Assembly (NCBI RefSeq): GCF_025141935.1
Contig: NZ_CP081120.1
Span: 930,001-994,000 of the forward strand
Source of the DNA: Sulfitobacter sp. S190
GTDB lineage: Bacteria; Pseudomonadota; Alphaproteobacteria; Rhodobacterales; Rhodobacteraceae
Direction of reading: 5' to 3'
DNA: 64,000 bases
Shown here in pieces: positions 7,861-15,915 of the stretch; position 1 is the stretch's first letter; every line of letters starts with the position of its first letter. A model generated the notes under the pieces. The model was not told the DNA's origin, ran no database searches, and saw nothing but the letters and a program-made list of their open reading frames with translations. Both the position numbers and the translations under genes were made by a program.

Positions 7861-8166
7861 ATGCGCGTCCCGTTTCGATTCATGCTTTGCGCCGCACTGG
7901 CTGCGGCAACACTTGCTTCACCGCTGAGCGCGGGGGAGGCGTTTTTGCAATACCAGACGCCGCCCGCCGATGTGGATAGGCCCGCGTTCATGCCGCAGGT
8001 CACGAAATACCCGAGCTTTCGTCCGGTCCAGCGGACCCCCACCGCGCGTGAGCAGGCCCGCGCCGCACCGCCCCCGCCGACGCGCAGCCCGGAGCCGGAT
8101 ACCATTATCCTGAGTGTCGGTGACCGCGTGCAGGTCGTGCCGCGTGCCCGTATCCTTGGCGATTGA
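7861..8166 (+). CDS. Small exported proline-rich protein of the curli locus
   Basis: I do not recognise this 101-residue protein. It has a clear signal peptide (hydrophobic core at about 8-24, cleavage near SAG/EA). The mature start EAFLQYQ resembles the start of all three curlin proteins. No curlin repeats follow; residues 65-80 are Ala/Pro-rich and the C-terminus is predicted extended (TIILSVGDRVQVV). The ATG has CAGGAG upstream. It lies 87 bp after the third curlin gene on the same strand, so it is probably co-transcribed and may be a fibre accessory or anchoring factor. Function is unknown. Confidence 0.7.
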   Translation: MRVPFRFMLCAALAAATLASPLSAGEAFLQYQTPPADVDRPAFMPQVTKYPSFRPVQRTPTAREQARAAPPPPTRSPEPDTIILSVGDRVQVVPRARILGD

Positions 8167-8181
8167 GCCGCGCGGCGACGG

Positions 8182-8742
8182 TTAGTCCTGTGCCGCGGCG
8201 CCGCTGTTTGCGGCATCGCGCAATGCTGTTTCTTCCTGCAGGCGGGTGATCGCATCGGAAAAGCCGTCTGTGGGGAAGGGGATCGTCAGCGTCTGGGCAT
8301 TGTTTGACACGCTGGTCGTGATCGCGGCGGTACCTGCGGCCTGAAGCTGGTCGACGAGTTCGCGCGGCAGGATCCCTTCGACAAGGCACCCCTCGGCAAT
8401 GCACCGCGACACCGGCAAGGAGGCCACCACCGCGCCATCGATGCGCAGCTGCGGCGGTGTCGGCAGATCAATGCCCAGCGGCAGTACGATTTCGGCCTGA
8501 AGCGTGCCGCCCGTCGCATCCGAAAACGCGGCGGCCATCACCACCACATTGGGCGCGTCGGGCACGGAGGTGCGGTGGTGAAGCTGGCACTGGCGGCCCG
8601 CATCCCCCGCATCGAAGCATTCGAACGTCCACGCCCCGAGGTTTTCAACGGCAAGCAGACCCTCCTGCGCGCGCACGGCCGATGGGAGCAGTGCAAGCGC
8701 GGTTACGGTGGCCATGACGCATCGAAGTGGACTGATCGGCAC
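8182..8742 (-). CDS. Invasion-associated locus B (IalB) family exported protein
   Basis: Periplasmic or surface protein of 186 residues with a signal peptide (core VTALALLPSAVRA, cleavage before QE). The IalB-family pattern is visible: W-x-F-x-C followed by a second cysteine (CFDAGDAGRQCQLHH) and a later pair (SRCIAEGCLVEG), probably forming disulfides. The family is named from Bartonella but is common in free-living Rhodobacteraceae, where its role is not established. The start is taken as GTG at 8742 because AGGGGG sits five bases before it; ATG at 8715 is possible. It converges on the small curli-locus protein. Confidence 0.8.
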   Translation of the reverse strand: MPISPLRCVMATVTALALLPSAVRAQEGLLAVENLGAWTFECFDAGDAGRQCQLHHRTSVPDAPNVVVMAAAFSDATGGTLQAEIVLPLGIDLPTPPQLRIDGAVVASLPVSRCIAEGCLVEGILPRELVDQLQAAGTAAITTSVSNNAQTLTIPFPTDGFSDAITRLQEETALRDAANSGAAAQD

Positions 8743-8819
8743 GGCGACCCCCTGTGGCAAGCTTTGGAACGGCCCCCACCTGACTGTTTTTCCGCGGGCG
8801 TGTCAAACTTTCGGCGGGA

Positions 8820-11800
8820 TCAGGCGCACAGCGCGAGTTTTGCCTCGAAGCTGCGCAGGGTTGCGCGGGCCGCGGGGTAGGGGGCGGGTTGGTCGGAGAA
8901 GAGGTCGGGGAAAAGCGTTTCGAGTTCGGCGCGGGGGCCGTCGTCGAGACCGGGCAGGGTCTGCGCGCCGGGCTGGAAGCTCTCGGTCCACGCGCCTTCG
9001 GACAGCACGATCTGGTGGTCGTCGAACATGATGTGGAAATAGGTCACATCGGCGTTCCCGGCGATGTCGACGCCGGGCAGATCCAGCATGTGTTTCGCGG
9101 CGACGAGCATTTCGCTTTCACCGAAGTTCAGCTGGACCTGCACGTTGTCGACCAGAAAGCGGTGCTGTGGGCTGACGATCAGATCACGGGTGGGGCAGTT
9201 GGGGCCGAGCGCGCCCTTGGCCACACGGATCGGGCGCAGGTGCGGATTGGCCCGCAGCGCGTCGGCGGACAGGAGCTTGCGCCCGATCCAGCGGATGGCC
9301 TGCAGGCCCCCGTCGCGGGTTTTTACCATGTCACCGACGCGCAGGTCTTCGACGGGCAGCCCACCGCGGGGGGTGGCGATGCGGGTGCCGGTGGTGAAAC
9401 ACGGCACGATGTTTTCGATGTTCGAAAAGGTCAATGTGCCGGTCAGCACGCCGGTGGCGTCGTAGTATTCGACCCGCCCGTCGGTGCCGTTGCCATCGCT
9501 GTCGGGGCCGTCTTCGATGAGCAGATAGGTTTCGCCCGGGGCCAGCGTGCCGGTCAGGTCGAGCGTGTCGTTGTCATCGCCGCCGGTGCCGCCATCGATC
9601 ACGTCCCCCGCAGCGGCGCTGCCATCTGTGAAGGTGAAGGTATCGGCGTCATCGCCGCCCGCCAGCGTATCGGCACCGGCACCGGAGGCGAGCGTGTCGC
9701 TGCCCGCGCCGGCATCGACGTTGACGCCGGCGGAGGTTGCGGTGGCATCGACCACGTCATCGCCGCCGCCCAGCGTGAATTGTTCGATTTCGGTAAATGT
9801 TGCGCTGTCGCCCGAGGCGGAAATCGTGCCGTTTTCGTCGCCGTCGAAGTCCAACACCGCATCTTGCGTCATGCCGGAGGCGTCCAGCGTGTCACCGGTG
9901 GTTTCGCCGGTTTCGCCGCCCGTCAGGCTGTCGTCGCCGAAGGTGTCGCCGAGAGTGAAGGTATCGTCGCCCGCGTCCCCGTCGAGGGTATCTGCGCCGG
10001 TGCCGCCCGCAAGCGTGTCGTCGCCGCCGCCCGCGGAGACATCGACCCCTTGCGTGGTCGCAGTGGCGTCGGTGGTGTCATCGCCGCTGCCCAGATCGAC
10101 CCGTTCGATTTCGGCAAATTCGGCCGTATCGCCGCCGGACGCGAACGTACCGGTTTCATTGCCCGAGAAAAACAGCGCGGCGTCGGCGGTGACACCCATC
10201 GCATCGAGAAGATCGCCCGAAAGCTCGCCGTCTTCGCCGCCGGTCAGGCTGTCGGCGCCGTGCCCGTTCGCAAGAACGAAGGCGTCGTCACCGCTGTCAC
10301 CGGCCAGCGTGTCGTCGCCGCTGCCGCCTTGCAAGCTGTCGTTGCCGCCCCCTGCGAGGACGTTCACGCCTTGCGATGTGACGCTGGCGTCGACTGTGTC
10401 GTCGCCGCTGCCCAGCTTGAAGCGTTCGATTTCCGCGAAGGTTGCGGTGCCGCCGGTGCTGGCGAGATTGCCAGCTTCGTTGGCGCTGAAGGTGACGGTG
10501 GCGTCGACGGTCATCGCGGTGGCATCGACCACGTCGCCGTCGGTTTCGCCGGTTTCGCCGCCGCGCAGGCTGTCGTTGCCGTGGGTGTCGTTGAGCACGA
10601 TCGTGTCGTCGCCGCCGTCGCCCAGAACGGTATCGGCGCCGTTGCCCCCGATGAGGGTGTCATTGCCGTCGGCGGGGTTTTCGGCGACGAATGCGTTCCC
10701 GGTCAGGGGGGCGTCATAGGGGCCTGCCAGATCGTCGAGCGATGCGCCGTCCGCGCCGGGCAGCCAGTCGGATACCAGATTGGGATTGGCGATCTCGGTG
10801 CCCAGCGTGTCGCCCTCGAATGTGGCGATTTCGTCGGGGGTGCGCACATCGTCCCACAGGCGGGCCTCTTCGATCCGGCCCTCGAAAATCTGGTTGGTGT
10901 TGAAGCCGCCGCCGACGCTGTCCTGTTCCTGACCAAAGACCAGCGTGCCGCCCTTTTCGAGCGTCTGGCCCGCCGCGACGGTGCCGGTGTCGCGCACGAC
11001 ACCGTCGACGTAGGTGACCAGTGTGCCGGTCGCGCTGTCCCAGGTGACGCCGAAGCTGTGGGAGGTGCCGTCGTATAGATCGCTGGCGGGGATGCCGGTG
11101 TCATAGACCGATCCGTTGACAAATACGTCGACGGTCGTGCCTTGCACGATGACCAGAAATTCGTTGTTGCTGCCCGGTGTGGCGTAGGACACGAGCGTGG
11201 AGCCGTTTGCGGTATCGGCCTCGGCGCTGAAGCGGATTTCGAAGCTGAGGGCATCGGTAGGAAAGTCGGTAATGGGGCCGGCATTGGCCAGACCGTCGGT
11301 GCCGGTGGTGTTGAATTCGACCGACGCAGGCCCGCCGCCGGTCAGCACATCGCTGCCGCCGCCACCCAGCACACGGTCCGCACCGTCGCCGCCGTAAAGC
11401 GTGTCGGCCCCGCCGCCGCCCGAGAGCGTGTCGTTGCCGTCGCCGCCCAGCACGGTGTCGTTGTTGCCGCCCGCGTTGACAAAGTCGTCGCCCGCGCCTG
11501 CTTCGACGTAATCTTCGCCCGCGCGGGTGATGACACGGTCATTGTCCGCGCCGCTGTCGACCACATCGTCGCCGGTGCCGCCCGATACGCTGTCGGTGCC
11601 GGCCCCCGTTTGCGCCACGATCCCATCGCTGGTGACATTTGCGGTGACGGTGTCGTCGCCGGTGCCGGTGACGATCTGTTCGATCTCGCTGAAGGTTGCG
11701 GTGTCGCCGTTCGATGTTGCGGTGCCGGTTTCATTGGCGGTGAAGGTGACGACGGCGTCGGCGTTCAGCGCGCCCGCATCGAGGGTGTCGCCGTCGGTTT

Positions 11801-14663
11801 CGCCGGTTTCGCCGCCCACCAGCGTGTCGTTGCCAAAGCCCGGTGACAGCACCAGCCGGTCGTCGCCGCCCTGACCGTACACCAGATCGTCGCCCGCGCC
11901 GCCGTCCAGCACATCGTCGCCGCTGCCGGTGTTTTCGGTGGGGTTGAGCAGGGCGGGGTAGTCTTCGAGGTCGGTTGTGACGCCGCCAGTGTCCGGCCCC
12001 GCGATGTTGCTGGACAGGAAATTGCCGCCGTCGTTTTCGTAAAACACGATTTCGACGGTATGCGGTCCGGGGCCCAGATCGATTGATCCGGTTTGTGTGA
12101 TGACGGCGTGGTGGCCATCGTTGTCGACCACAAGCTGCCCGTCGATGAACAGCTGCGAGCCATCGTCGGAGGCGGTTTCGAAGGTATAGGTGCCGCCCTG
12201 ATCGATGATCAGCTCGGTGGTGAATTTCAGGGCGTAGTCGTCGCCCGTGTCGTAGTCGGCAGGCAGGATCGTGTCGCTGTTGCCGGTGGTGGTCAGCGTG
12301 TTGGTGTTGTCGCGCCCGCCGTTGGCGGTAAAGCCCGCGTCGGCAAGGGTGCGCGGATCGCCTGTGGGGTCGAGATCGTAGTATTCATAGACCCACGGAT
12401 CGAGGGCCGCGTTGCCGCCCGACCCGTCGGGATTGGCCGCCGCGACGCTGTTGTCGCCATAGACGGTGTCATTGCCCGCCCCCGATGCCACGGTATCGTC
12501 GCCGCCGCCCGCCAGCACGATGTCATCATCGGGCGCATCGCCCAGAAAGATCGCATCGCCTGCGTCGATGTCGTCGCCATCCGGATCGCCGGTGTAGCCG
12601 GTGTCGATCACATCGTCGCCGCCGGTGCCTTCGACGTATCCGTCGCGCGGATTGACGGTAAGCGTTTCGATGTTGGTGAAGTCCAGCGTGGAGCCATCGT
12701 TGAAGGTCACGGTGCCCTGTTCGGTGGGGCCGGTGACCGGATTGCCCGCGCTGTCGGTGTATTGCACCGATGCCACGTCGGCGACGTTGAGCACGTCGAT
12801 ATCGCTGCCGTCGGTGTCTTCGCCGCCATCGACCGTGTCCGAGCCGTTGGCGAATATCGTGTCGTTGCCGGTGCCGCCCGCCAGCACATCGCCCAGCGAC
12901 GGGTCCGCCGCCCCGGCGGCGCGGCCGGTGATGTCGTCGTTGCCGATGAGCACATCGTTGCCCGCGTCGCCCGACAGGCTGTCGGCGCCATCGCCGCCGC
13001 GCAGGGTATCGCCGCCCGCGCCGCCCGAACCGGTGTCATTGCCGGTGCCGCCGTCGATCACGTCATCGCCGTCGTTGCCGAAGATCAGGTCATCGCCCGC
13101 GTCGCCCATCAGCGTATCGTCGCCCTGCGCGAACAGGGTGGTGGTGGGGTTGTCGATCACATCGCCGTTGAGCGAAAAGCCCGAGTTCGCGCCGCGGCTG
13201 GTGGCGGTGAAGGTGATGCTGCTTTGGTTTTCGAAGATGCCGGTGAACCAGGCGGTTTGGTCCGAGGGGTTGAGGTTCACGCCGCCCGATGCGCCGGTTG
13301 CTGTCACGTCGCCGTTGGCGGTGCTGAGGTCGAGCTGGTTCGGTTCGCCGATTTCGTAGCCGACAAAGGTCTCTTCGCTGATGGTGATCGCTTCGGCGCC
13401 GCCGACCGCTTCGTCGATGTCGCCCCATGTGGCGCGCCCCGACAGCACCAGCGGCGCGCCGGTGGCCGCGTCGATGAAATCAACCGTGAAGGTCGCGCTT
13501 TCGCCTTCCATCGCGGCGTTGTTGGTGCGGTTGGTGATCAGTTCCGCGCCCGCCAGACCGGTCAGATCGACGGCCAGATCGGCGTTGGTGCGGCTAACGA
13601 GGGTGACAATGGCGGACACCGGTGTGCCATCGTCGAGAAAGGCGACGTTGTCGTAGATGACGCTTTCGCCTTCGACAGCGGAATCGGGATCGGCCGTTTG
13701 CGAGCCCGCCCGCAGGTTCGCGATGTCCAGTTGCAGCGGCGTGACGTTGGCGCCAAGGGGGCCGTCGACGGCGACGTCGCCAAAGATCACATCGTCGCCG
13801 TCACCGCCCGACACGCTGTCGTTGTCCATGCCCGCGTTGATGGTGTCGTTTGCCGCACCGGCGGTGATGGTGTCGTCGCCCCCGCGGCCCAGAATGATGT
13901 CCTGATCGCCGGTGGTGCCATAGATACCGTCGCCCGCATCGACGCGTTCGCCGTCCGGATCGCCCAGATAGCCGCTGTCGATCGCGTCGGCGCCGGAGGT
14001 GCCCGTGACGATGCCGTCCCCGTCCAGACCGGAGCTTGCAAAGGTTTCGGGGCTGTCGAAAAGCGAGACGTAGTCGATGCTGCCGTCGAAGTAGTCCTGC
14101 AGATTGTCGGCGGTGTTGTCGCTCGACTGGTTCTGGTTCGCCCCGATGGTGATCGGTTCGTTGAAGCTGCCCTGATCGAAGGTCACGGCGGGATCGACCG
14201 CTTGCGTAAAGCTGGTGGCCTGCGTGAGGTTTTCGACGGTGAAGGTGCCGCCCGTGCCGGCGTTCCAGCTGTAGGTGACGCGCAGATCGTCGCCCGCCGC
14301 GTAGAACCCCGCGCCGGTGGTCTGGCTGTAGTTCGTGGTGGCCGATTGCGCACGGGTGTCGACAGAGCCGTCGGCACGCACCCGCAGATAGAAATGGCCG
14401 CCGTCGTCGTTGTTGAGGCTGTCGCGCGCGAAGATCGTGCCGTTGTGCAGCGTATCGGCGGTGAATTCGGTGATCAGCGTGCCGGTGTCGAGCTGGAACA
14501 CCGGATCGGCGGCCACCTCGACATAGTCGTTTGCACCATCAAGCTGCAGGCGTCCGCCGCTGGTCGTGGCGCCGTTCTGGAGCGTGCCGTCCTGGGCCCC
14601 GTTCGCGGCGGATGTGTCGCGCGCGGTGGTGTCGTCAAAACCCCAATAGGTGATCTGTGCCAT
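8820..14663 (-). CDS. Giant RTX/LamG-like protein with C-terminal Hint domain
   Basis: Protein of 1,947 residues, very acidic and cysteine-poor before the Hint domain, with no Sec signal, as expected of type I secretion substrates. Order: a LamG/concanavalin-like domain (about 1-205); RTX nonapeptides of GGxGxDxxx type in several blocks; an Ig-like or calcium-binding beta region; a PA14-like stretch (roughly 750-900, with FETASDDGSQLFIDG); more RTX; a second LamG-like domain (about 1130-1310); about 107-residue tandem modules; and a Hint_2-type domain from Cys1755 (CFTTGTRIATP, later SPQHRF). Hint domains self-cleave or splice. The ATG has GAGGGG upstream. It likely acts in adhesion or matrix formation; no type I transporter gene is adjacent. 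Confidence 0.88.
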   Translation of the reverse strand: MAQITYWGFDDTTARDTSAANGAQDGTLQNGATTSGGRLQLDGANDYVEVAADPVFQLDTGTLITEFTADTLHNGTIFARDSLNNDDGGHFYLRVRADGSVDTRAQSATTNYSQTTGAGFYAAGDDLRVTYSWNAGTGGTFTVENLTQATSFTQAVDPAVTFDQGSFNEPITIGANQNQSSDNTADNLQDYFDGSIDYVSLFDSPETFASSGLDGDGIVTGTSGADAIDSGYLGDPDGERVDAGDGIYGTTGDQDIILGRGGDDTITAGAANDTINAGMDNDSVSGGDGDDVIFGDVAVDGPLGANVTPLQLDIANLRAGSQTADPDSAVEGESVIYDNVAFLDDGTPVSAIVTLVSRTNADLAVDLTGLAGAELITNRTNNAAMEGESATFTVDFIDAATGAPLVLSGRATWGDIDEAVGGAEAITISEETFVGYEIGEPNQLDLSTANGDVTATGASGGVNLNPSDQTAWFTGIFENQSSITFTATSRGANSGFSLNGDVIDNPTTTLFAQGDDTLMGDAGDDLIFGNDGDDVIDGGTGNDTGSGGAGGDTLRGGDGADSLSGDAGNDVLIGNDDITGRAAGAADPSLGDVLAGGTGNDTIFANGSDTVDGGEDTDGSDIDVLNVADVASVQYTDSAGNPVTGPTEQGTVTFNDGSTLDFTNIETLTVNPRDGYVEGTGGDDVIDTGYTGDPDGDDIDAGDAIFLGDAPDDDIVLAGGGDDTVASGAGNDTVYGDNSVAAANPDGSGGNAALDPWVYEYYDLDPTGDPRTLADAGFTANGGRDNTNTLTTTGNSDTILPADYDTGDDYALKFTTELIIDQGGTYTFETASDDGSQLFIDGQLVVDNDGHHAVITQTGSIDLGPGPHTVEIVFYENDGGNFLSSNIAGPDTGGVTTDLEDYPALLNPTENTGSGDDVLDGGAGDDLVYGQGGDDRLVLSPGFGNDTLVGGETGETDGDTLDAGALNADAVVTFTANETGTATSNGDTATFSEIEQIVTGTGDDTVTANVTSDGIVAQTGAGTDSVSGGTGDDVVDSGADNDRVITRAGEDYVEAGAGDDFVNAGGNNDTVLGGDGNDTLSGGGGADTLYGGDGADRVLGGGGSDVLTGGGPASVEFNTTGTDGLANAGPITDFPTDALSFEIRFSAEADTANGSTLVSYATPGSNNEFLVIVQGTTVDVFVNGSVYDTGIPASDLYDGTSHSFGVTWDSATGTLVTYVDGVVRDTGTVAAGQTLEKGGTLVFGQEQDSVGGGFNTNQIFEGRIEEARLWDDVRTPDEIATFEGDTLGTEIANPNLVSDWLPGADGASLDDLAGPYDAPLTGNAFVAENPADGNDTLIGGNGADTVLGDGGDDTIVLNDTHGNDSLRGGETGETDGDVVDATAMTVDATVTFSANEAGNLASTGGTATFAEIERFKLGSGDDTVDASVTSQGVNVLAGGGNDSLQGGSGDDTLAGDSGDDAFVLANGHGADSLTGGEDGELSGDLLDAMGVTADAALFFSGNETGTFASGGDTAEFAEIERVDLGSGDDTTDATATTQGVDVSAGGGDDTLAGGTGADTLDGDAGDDTFTLGDTFGDDSLTGGETGETTGDTLDASGMTQDAVLDFDGDENGTISASGDSATFTEIEQFTLGGGDDVVDATATSAGVNVDAGAGSDTLASGAGADTLAGGDDADTFTFTDGSAAAGDVIDGGTGGDDNDTLDLTGTLAPGETYLLIEDGPDSDGNGTDGRVEYYDATGVLTGTLTFSNIENIVPCFTTGTRIATPRGGLPVEDLRVGDMVKTRDGGLQAIRWIGRKLLSADALRANPHLRPIRVAKGALGPNCPTRDLIVSPQHRFLVDNVQVQLNFGESEMLVAAKHMLDLPGVDIAGNADVTYFHIMFDDHQIVLSEGAWTESFQPGAQTLPGLDDGPRAELETLFPDLFSDQPAPYPAARATLRSFEAKLALCA
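9590..10570 (-). repeat. Three tandem ~107-residue modules within the RTX gene
   Basis: A module with the pattern GGE-x-GE-x-x-GD, a short beta stretch with NETG-like turn, TATF-x-EIE, LG-x-GDD-x-x-DA, then two RTX turns recurs every ~320 bp (GGETGETDGD-like anchors encoded near 9890-9920, 10210-10245 and 10531-10566). A fourth, separate copy is anchored near 11786-11818. The modules are diverged at DNA level but retain strict spacing, suggesting duplication within the gene. Confidence 0.7.
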
Positions 14664-14862
14664 CTTCTGCCCCTCGCTCCCGGCGACATTCTGTGGTCGC
14701 GCGGGCGATTGTTTCGAGATCAGAAATAGGGGCGAAATGTGGCGCCTTTGGGCGATTCCAGAGGCGCATTAGGGAGAGATTGAGGAAGTTTTGTGGTCTA
14801 AGTACCCGTTTTGCGGGATGTTTATGTCGTATTTTTCGCGGATCCGACGGGGCGGGCAGTGG

Positions 14863-15915
14863 TCATTCGTAGCCTGTCATCTCCAGATAACCGACACCTG
14901 TGTGGCTGCCCGAGACGCGGACCGGCCCTTCCCAATAGGGCAGCGACACATCCATCCACGCCGCCGGATTGATCGCCGCGACGGTGATGTCCACGTCCTT
15001 TTCGGGCAGGCGGACGGACCATGTGGTGGGAACATCGCGCGGGCCGATGGCGGTGGTTGCCTGCGGCGCGGCGTCGAACGCGCCATCGGGCAGCGGTGTG
15101 GTCGTGCCGTCCGGCTCAATCCAGGTGGCGGAGGTGTAGTAGCTGCCGTCGGCCTGACGCAGGCGAAAGCCCATCAGCTTGGTCCGGTCGGAAAAGGAGA
15201 GCGAGAACCAGTCCCAGCCGGTCTGGTCCGAGGCGAGCGGCTGGGAGGACCATTCGCGGTCGAGCCACGCGGTGCCTGTGACCTCGACGGGCCCGTCAGG
15301 CAATGACAGCGTGCCGGTCAGGTCGAAAAACGGTTGGGAATAGTAGTAGCTGGCCTGTCCCTGTGCGGATTTCACCGAATAGCCGTCCTGCCCGTGAAAC
15401 ACGAGCGGCCCACGGGCGCGCAGATCGACGGTGTAGCTGAAATCGGGGCCGGTGGCGCGCACGGCGAGCTGGTCGAAATCGGGACCCGCCATGCGCCATT
15501 CGTCGATCCAGGCCTCGAACGGATCGGCGGTGACGCCGGCCACACCCATACCGCCGCGTCCGAACCTTTCGGCCACGTGATGTGCGTCGGGGGTGGTGAC
15601 GGCGGCATGGGCGAACCAGACCTGCGGGCTGGACCAGCCGCCGCTGTCGCCCGGGGCCAGCGCCGAGCGGAACAGCGTCCATTGCAGGCCGTAGGGGGTG
15701 CCGTCGGGGCCGGTCATGTTGGCGGTCAGATACCACCATTCGATGCGGTAATCCGGGTGGGGCCCGTGATCGGCGGGGAAGTCGAACTGCGGATCGGGGG
15801 CGGGCACGGCAAAGCCTTCGGCATCGGTGCCAAGCCCGCCAAAGCCCTGCGCCAGCGCGGTCAGCGGCATCGCCAAGAGCATGAGACAGGCGATCAGGAG
15901 AGGTCTAGCGTTCAT
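14863..15915 (-). CDS. AttH/CrtC-type lipocalin-like exported protein
   Basis: Protein of 350 residues with a signal peptide (LLIACLMLLAMPLTALAQ) and the family signature around IEWWYLTANM and GTAWLDREWSSQPL. Pfam groups it with hydroxyneurosporene synthase CrtC and Agrobacterium AttH; no carotenoid genes are near, so a carotenoid hydratase role is unlikely. It is the last gene of an ATPase - permease - AttH operon, and its ATG overlaps the last codons of the permease gene. The arrangement suggests an envelope lipid or lipoprotein handling system. The molecular role is not known. Confidence 0.8.
   Translation of the reverse strand: MNARPLLIACLMLLAMPLTALAQGFGGLGTDAEGFAVPAPDPQFDFPADHGPHPDYRIEWWYLTANMTGPDGTPYGLQWTLFRSALAPGDSGGWSSPQVWFAHAAVTTPDAHHVAERFGRGGMGVAGVTADPFEAWIDEWRMAGPDFDQLAVRATGPDFSYTVDLRARGPLVFHGQDGYSVKSAQGQASYYYSQPFFDLTGTLSLPDGPVEVTGTAWLDREWSSQPLASDQTGWDWFSLSFSDRTKLMGFRLRQADGSYYTSATWIEPDGTTTPLPDGAFDAAPQATTAIGPRDVPTTWSVRLPEKDVDITVAAINPAAWMDVSLPYWEGPVRVSGSHTGVGYLEMTGYE

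Noticed and set aside
12093..14729. Open frame of 878 codons on the plus strand opposite the RTX gene
   Set aside because: It is the antisense shadow of GC-rich RTX repeats; its translation is low-complexity and no ribosome site or family motif is seen.
14863..15915. Carotenoid 1,2-hydratase (CrtC)
   Set aside because: Only the AttH/CrtC family fold supports it; no carotenoid genes are nearby, and the ABC transporter context fits AttH better.
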